Positions 62,949-64,000 of a DNA stretch of 64,000 bases are shown piece by piece; position 1 is the first letter of the stretch; every line of letters begins with the position of its first letter. This stretch comes from Flagellimonas lutimaris. Its GTDB lineage: Bacteria; Bacteroidota; Bacteroidia; Flavobacteriales; Flavobacteriaceae. The notes beneath the pieces were generated by a model. It worked only from the letters and a program-made list of their open reading frames with translations. It made no database searches and had not been told where the DNA came from. Location of the stretch: assembly GCF_003581615.1 (NCBI RefSeq), contig NZ_QXFH01000077.1:442070-506069 (forward strand). Direction: 5' to 3'. A program made the position numbers and the translations under genes.

Positions 62949-63722
62949 TTATTGATTTTTATTGATGTCCTTAAAAGTTAACATATCCCATACTCTTTTG
63001 GATGCTCCGTTATAAAATCCAGTTTCATGCTCGTACCTTTTTGGGTTATTAAATGTTCCAAAAATAATATCGAACAAAGAAATATCGGAATAATTGTAAG
63101 CATGAATTCCTTTGGCATGGTGCACAGTATGCGCTTCGGGACGTTGCACAATGTATCCTATCCATGTGGGTGTGCTGATGTTGGCATGCTGAAAAATAGC
63201 TAAAAAAGTAGTAATCAATATAAAAAGCGTTGCTGCTTGTGCCGTAAATCCTGCTACAACAACTAAACAAAGGCTTCCCAATAAGCTGAAACCAATCATA
63301 TCCATTGGACTAAAATAAAACGCTCCGTAACTATCCATGCGTTCCGCACTATGATGCATTTGGTGGAAAATTTTCCAGAGTGTATCATTTTTATGCATGG
63401 CGTAATGCCATATATACAGGCCAAACTCATAAATCATAACCGCTACAAACGCACCTCCAAAAGTACCCAGAGCAGTAAGGTCAAAAATTTGGTAATCTAC
63501 CAAATACGTATCCCATACTAAAGGAAAATAAGTGGACAAGTAAAAGAATACGGCGAAGGATGCAAGCCCTCGAAGTTTCCAGTTCTTAACTTTAGGGAGC
63601 TCTCTTGCGGGAAAAAATGTTTCCCATAAAATCAATAAGGCATACATACCTAAAATAATTAATGAAACGGGATCTATTAACACATCCCATGGGTTAGGTA
63701 AACTTTTTAAAATCTCTAGCAT
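62949..63722 (-). CDS. Sterol desaturase / fatty acid hydroxylase family protein
   Basis: 257 residues with about five membrane helices. The di-iron histidine boxes are visible: HYAMH (HxxxH), HQMHH (HxxHH) and HTVHHAKG (HxxHH), with another single His late. Enzymes of this family hydroxylate or desaturate membrane lipids, carotenoids or alkyl ethers in the inner membrane using O2. A ketocarotenoid or hydroxy-fatty-acid role is possible. Upstream is the end of another minus-strand gene. Confidence 0.92.
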   Translation of the reverse strand: MLEILKSLPNPWDVLIDPVSLIILGMYALLILWETFFPARELPKVKNWKLRGLASFAVFFYLSTYFPLVWDTYLVDYQIFDLTALGTFGGAFVAVMIYEFGLYIWHYAMHKNDTLWKIFHQMHHSAERMDSYGAFYFSPMDMIGFSLLGSLCLVVVAGFTAQAATLFILITTFLAIFQHANISTPTWIGYIVQRPEAHTVHHAKGIHAYNYSDISLFDIIFGTFNNPKRYEHETGFYNGASKRVWDMLTFKDINKNQ

Positions 63723-63799
63723 TTGTTTAATGTTTTTAGATTGCTTAACCTTTATGCAGAAGTTTTTACCTTACAATGTAAGTTGCCCCATAAGTTTTT

Positions 63800-64000
63800 C
63801 TAAAAAGTCCAATCGTGACAAACTTCGGGTTTGTAGCTACAATAGCTCCCAGTTCTTATGGAGTTGGATAAATGTTTGCCCAACTGTGGATGTACTTTTT
63901 CAATTTTTTTAATGATATTTCTAATACGCCAAGTAACAGCAGCCCTCGATTTTTCTATGGACGAACCGGTCTTTCTTGTTTTATTGGCTATACCAACAGT
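63800..64000 (-). CDS. C-terminal end of a helix-turn-helix or ATPase-like protein (cut by window edge)
   Basis: An open frame runs from the last base of the window to a TAG at 63802-63800, coding 66 residues ending PEVCHDWTF. The segment EKSRAAVTWRIRNIIKKIEKVHPQLGKHLSNSIRTGSYCSYKP has the look of a winged-helix-like C-terminal end seen in bacterial TPR/ATPase regulators. It is probably real because the frame is open throughout and protein-like, but the product cannot be named. Confidence 0.6.
   Translation of the reverse strand, partial: TVGIANKTRKTGSSIEKSRAAVTWRIRNIIKKIEKVHPQLGKHLSNSIRTGSYCSYKPEVCHDWTF

Noticed and set aside
63730-63912. 60-codon plus-strand ORF near the window end
   Set aside because: It is opposite the real minus-strand frame ending at 63800 and has no promoter or similarity.

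Overview
The window is about 64 kb of chromosomal DNA from a member of the Flavobacteriaceae (Bacteroidota), probably marine and near Muricauda/Allomuricauda; the genus is a guess. The assignment rests on type IX secretion (T9SS) genes (a PorP/SprF protein, a gliding-type CTD on a giant repeat protein), flavobacterial small families (DUF4834, a 60-residue membrane protein before ettA), menaquinone genes, sulfonolipid-type genes, promoters of the Bacteroidota TAnnTTTG (-7) type, and near absence of Shine-Dalgarno sequences at starts. No rRNA, tRNA, CRISPR array, insertion sequence, prophage or integrase was seen; this is core chromosome with gene-dense, mostly short operons.

Layout. 1-5.6 kb: 3' part of a TPR sensor histidine kinase, an SDR oxidoreductase, and an overlapping operon menC - CPBP protease - menE for menaquinone. 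5.6-11.4 kb: a secreted M24 peptidase, a plug-domain protein with no beta-barrel but a TPR region, a biotin-dependent carboxylase beta subunit and a Gfo/Idh/MocA oxidoreductase. 11.4-17.8 kb: a small membrane protein and ettA, two exported proteins, a coiled-coil membrane protein, fumC and a 57-residue membrane protein. 17.9-26.6 kb: a TonB-dependent receptor, a lysine-tailed exported protein, an ArsC-like reductase, prfB (with programmed +1 frameshift), a secreted metzincin-like protease, threonine aldolase and a YbaB protein. 26.6-33.6 kb: an oligopeptidase B-like lipoprotein, a cysteine/cysteate synthase-like enzyme followed by an alpha-oxoamine synthase (likely capnine/sulfonolipid synthesis), a RidA lipoprotein gene broken by two in-frame TAG codons, a 58-residue membrane protein and a GNAT-like protein.

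33.7-40.2 kb: an outer-membrane transporter-like protein, then DUF4834 - YfhO - glycosyltransferase - flippase with overlapping start/stop codons, a surface-glycan operon. 40.2-48.6 kb: an exported protamine-like basic protein and the T9SS cassette: a 1369-residue repeat adhesin with one EF-hand-like loop in most repeats and a type B CTD, PorP/SprF, and an OmpA/TPR/PD40 protein. 49-54 kb: uvrA, an ECF sigma factor, a 47-residue ORF, a cysteine-free endonuclease III, and bcp. 54-64 kb: an unrecognised 483-residue protein, PhnP-like hydrolase, a reverse-strand operon (BatA-domain protein, degenerate dihydroorotase, DUF4870-like protein, esterase), a GT2 enzyme with an extra C-terminal domain, a small unknown, a sterol-desaturase-family protein, and the 3' end of a gene cut by the window edge.

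The most noteworthy items are the doubly amber-interrupted RidA gene, the EF-hand repeat adhesin cassette, the Fe-S-less Nth, the catalytically degenerate dihydroorotase in a BatA operon, the barrel-less plug/TPR protein, the cysteate-type gene pair, and terminators of one strand nested in the last codons of the convergent gene.
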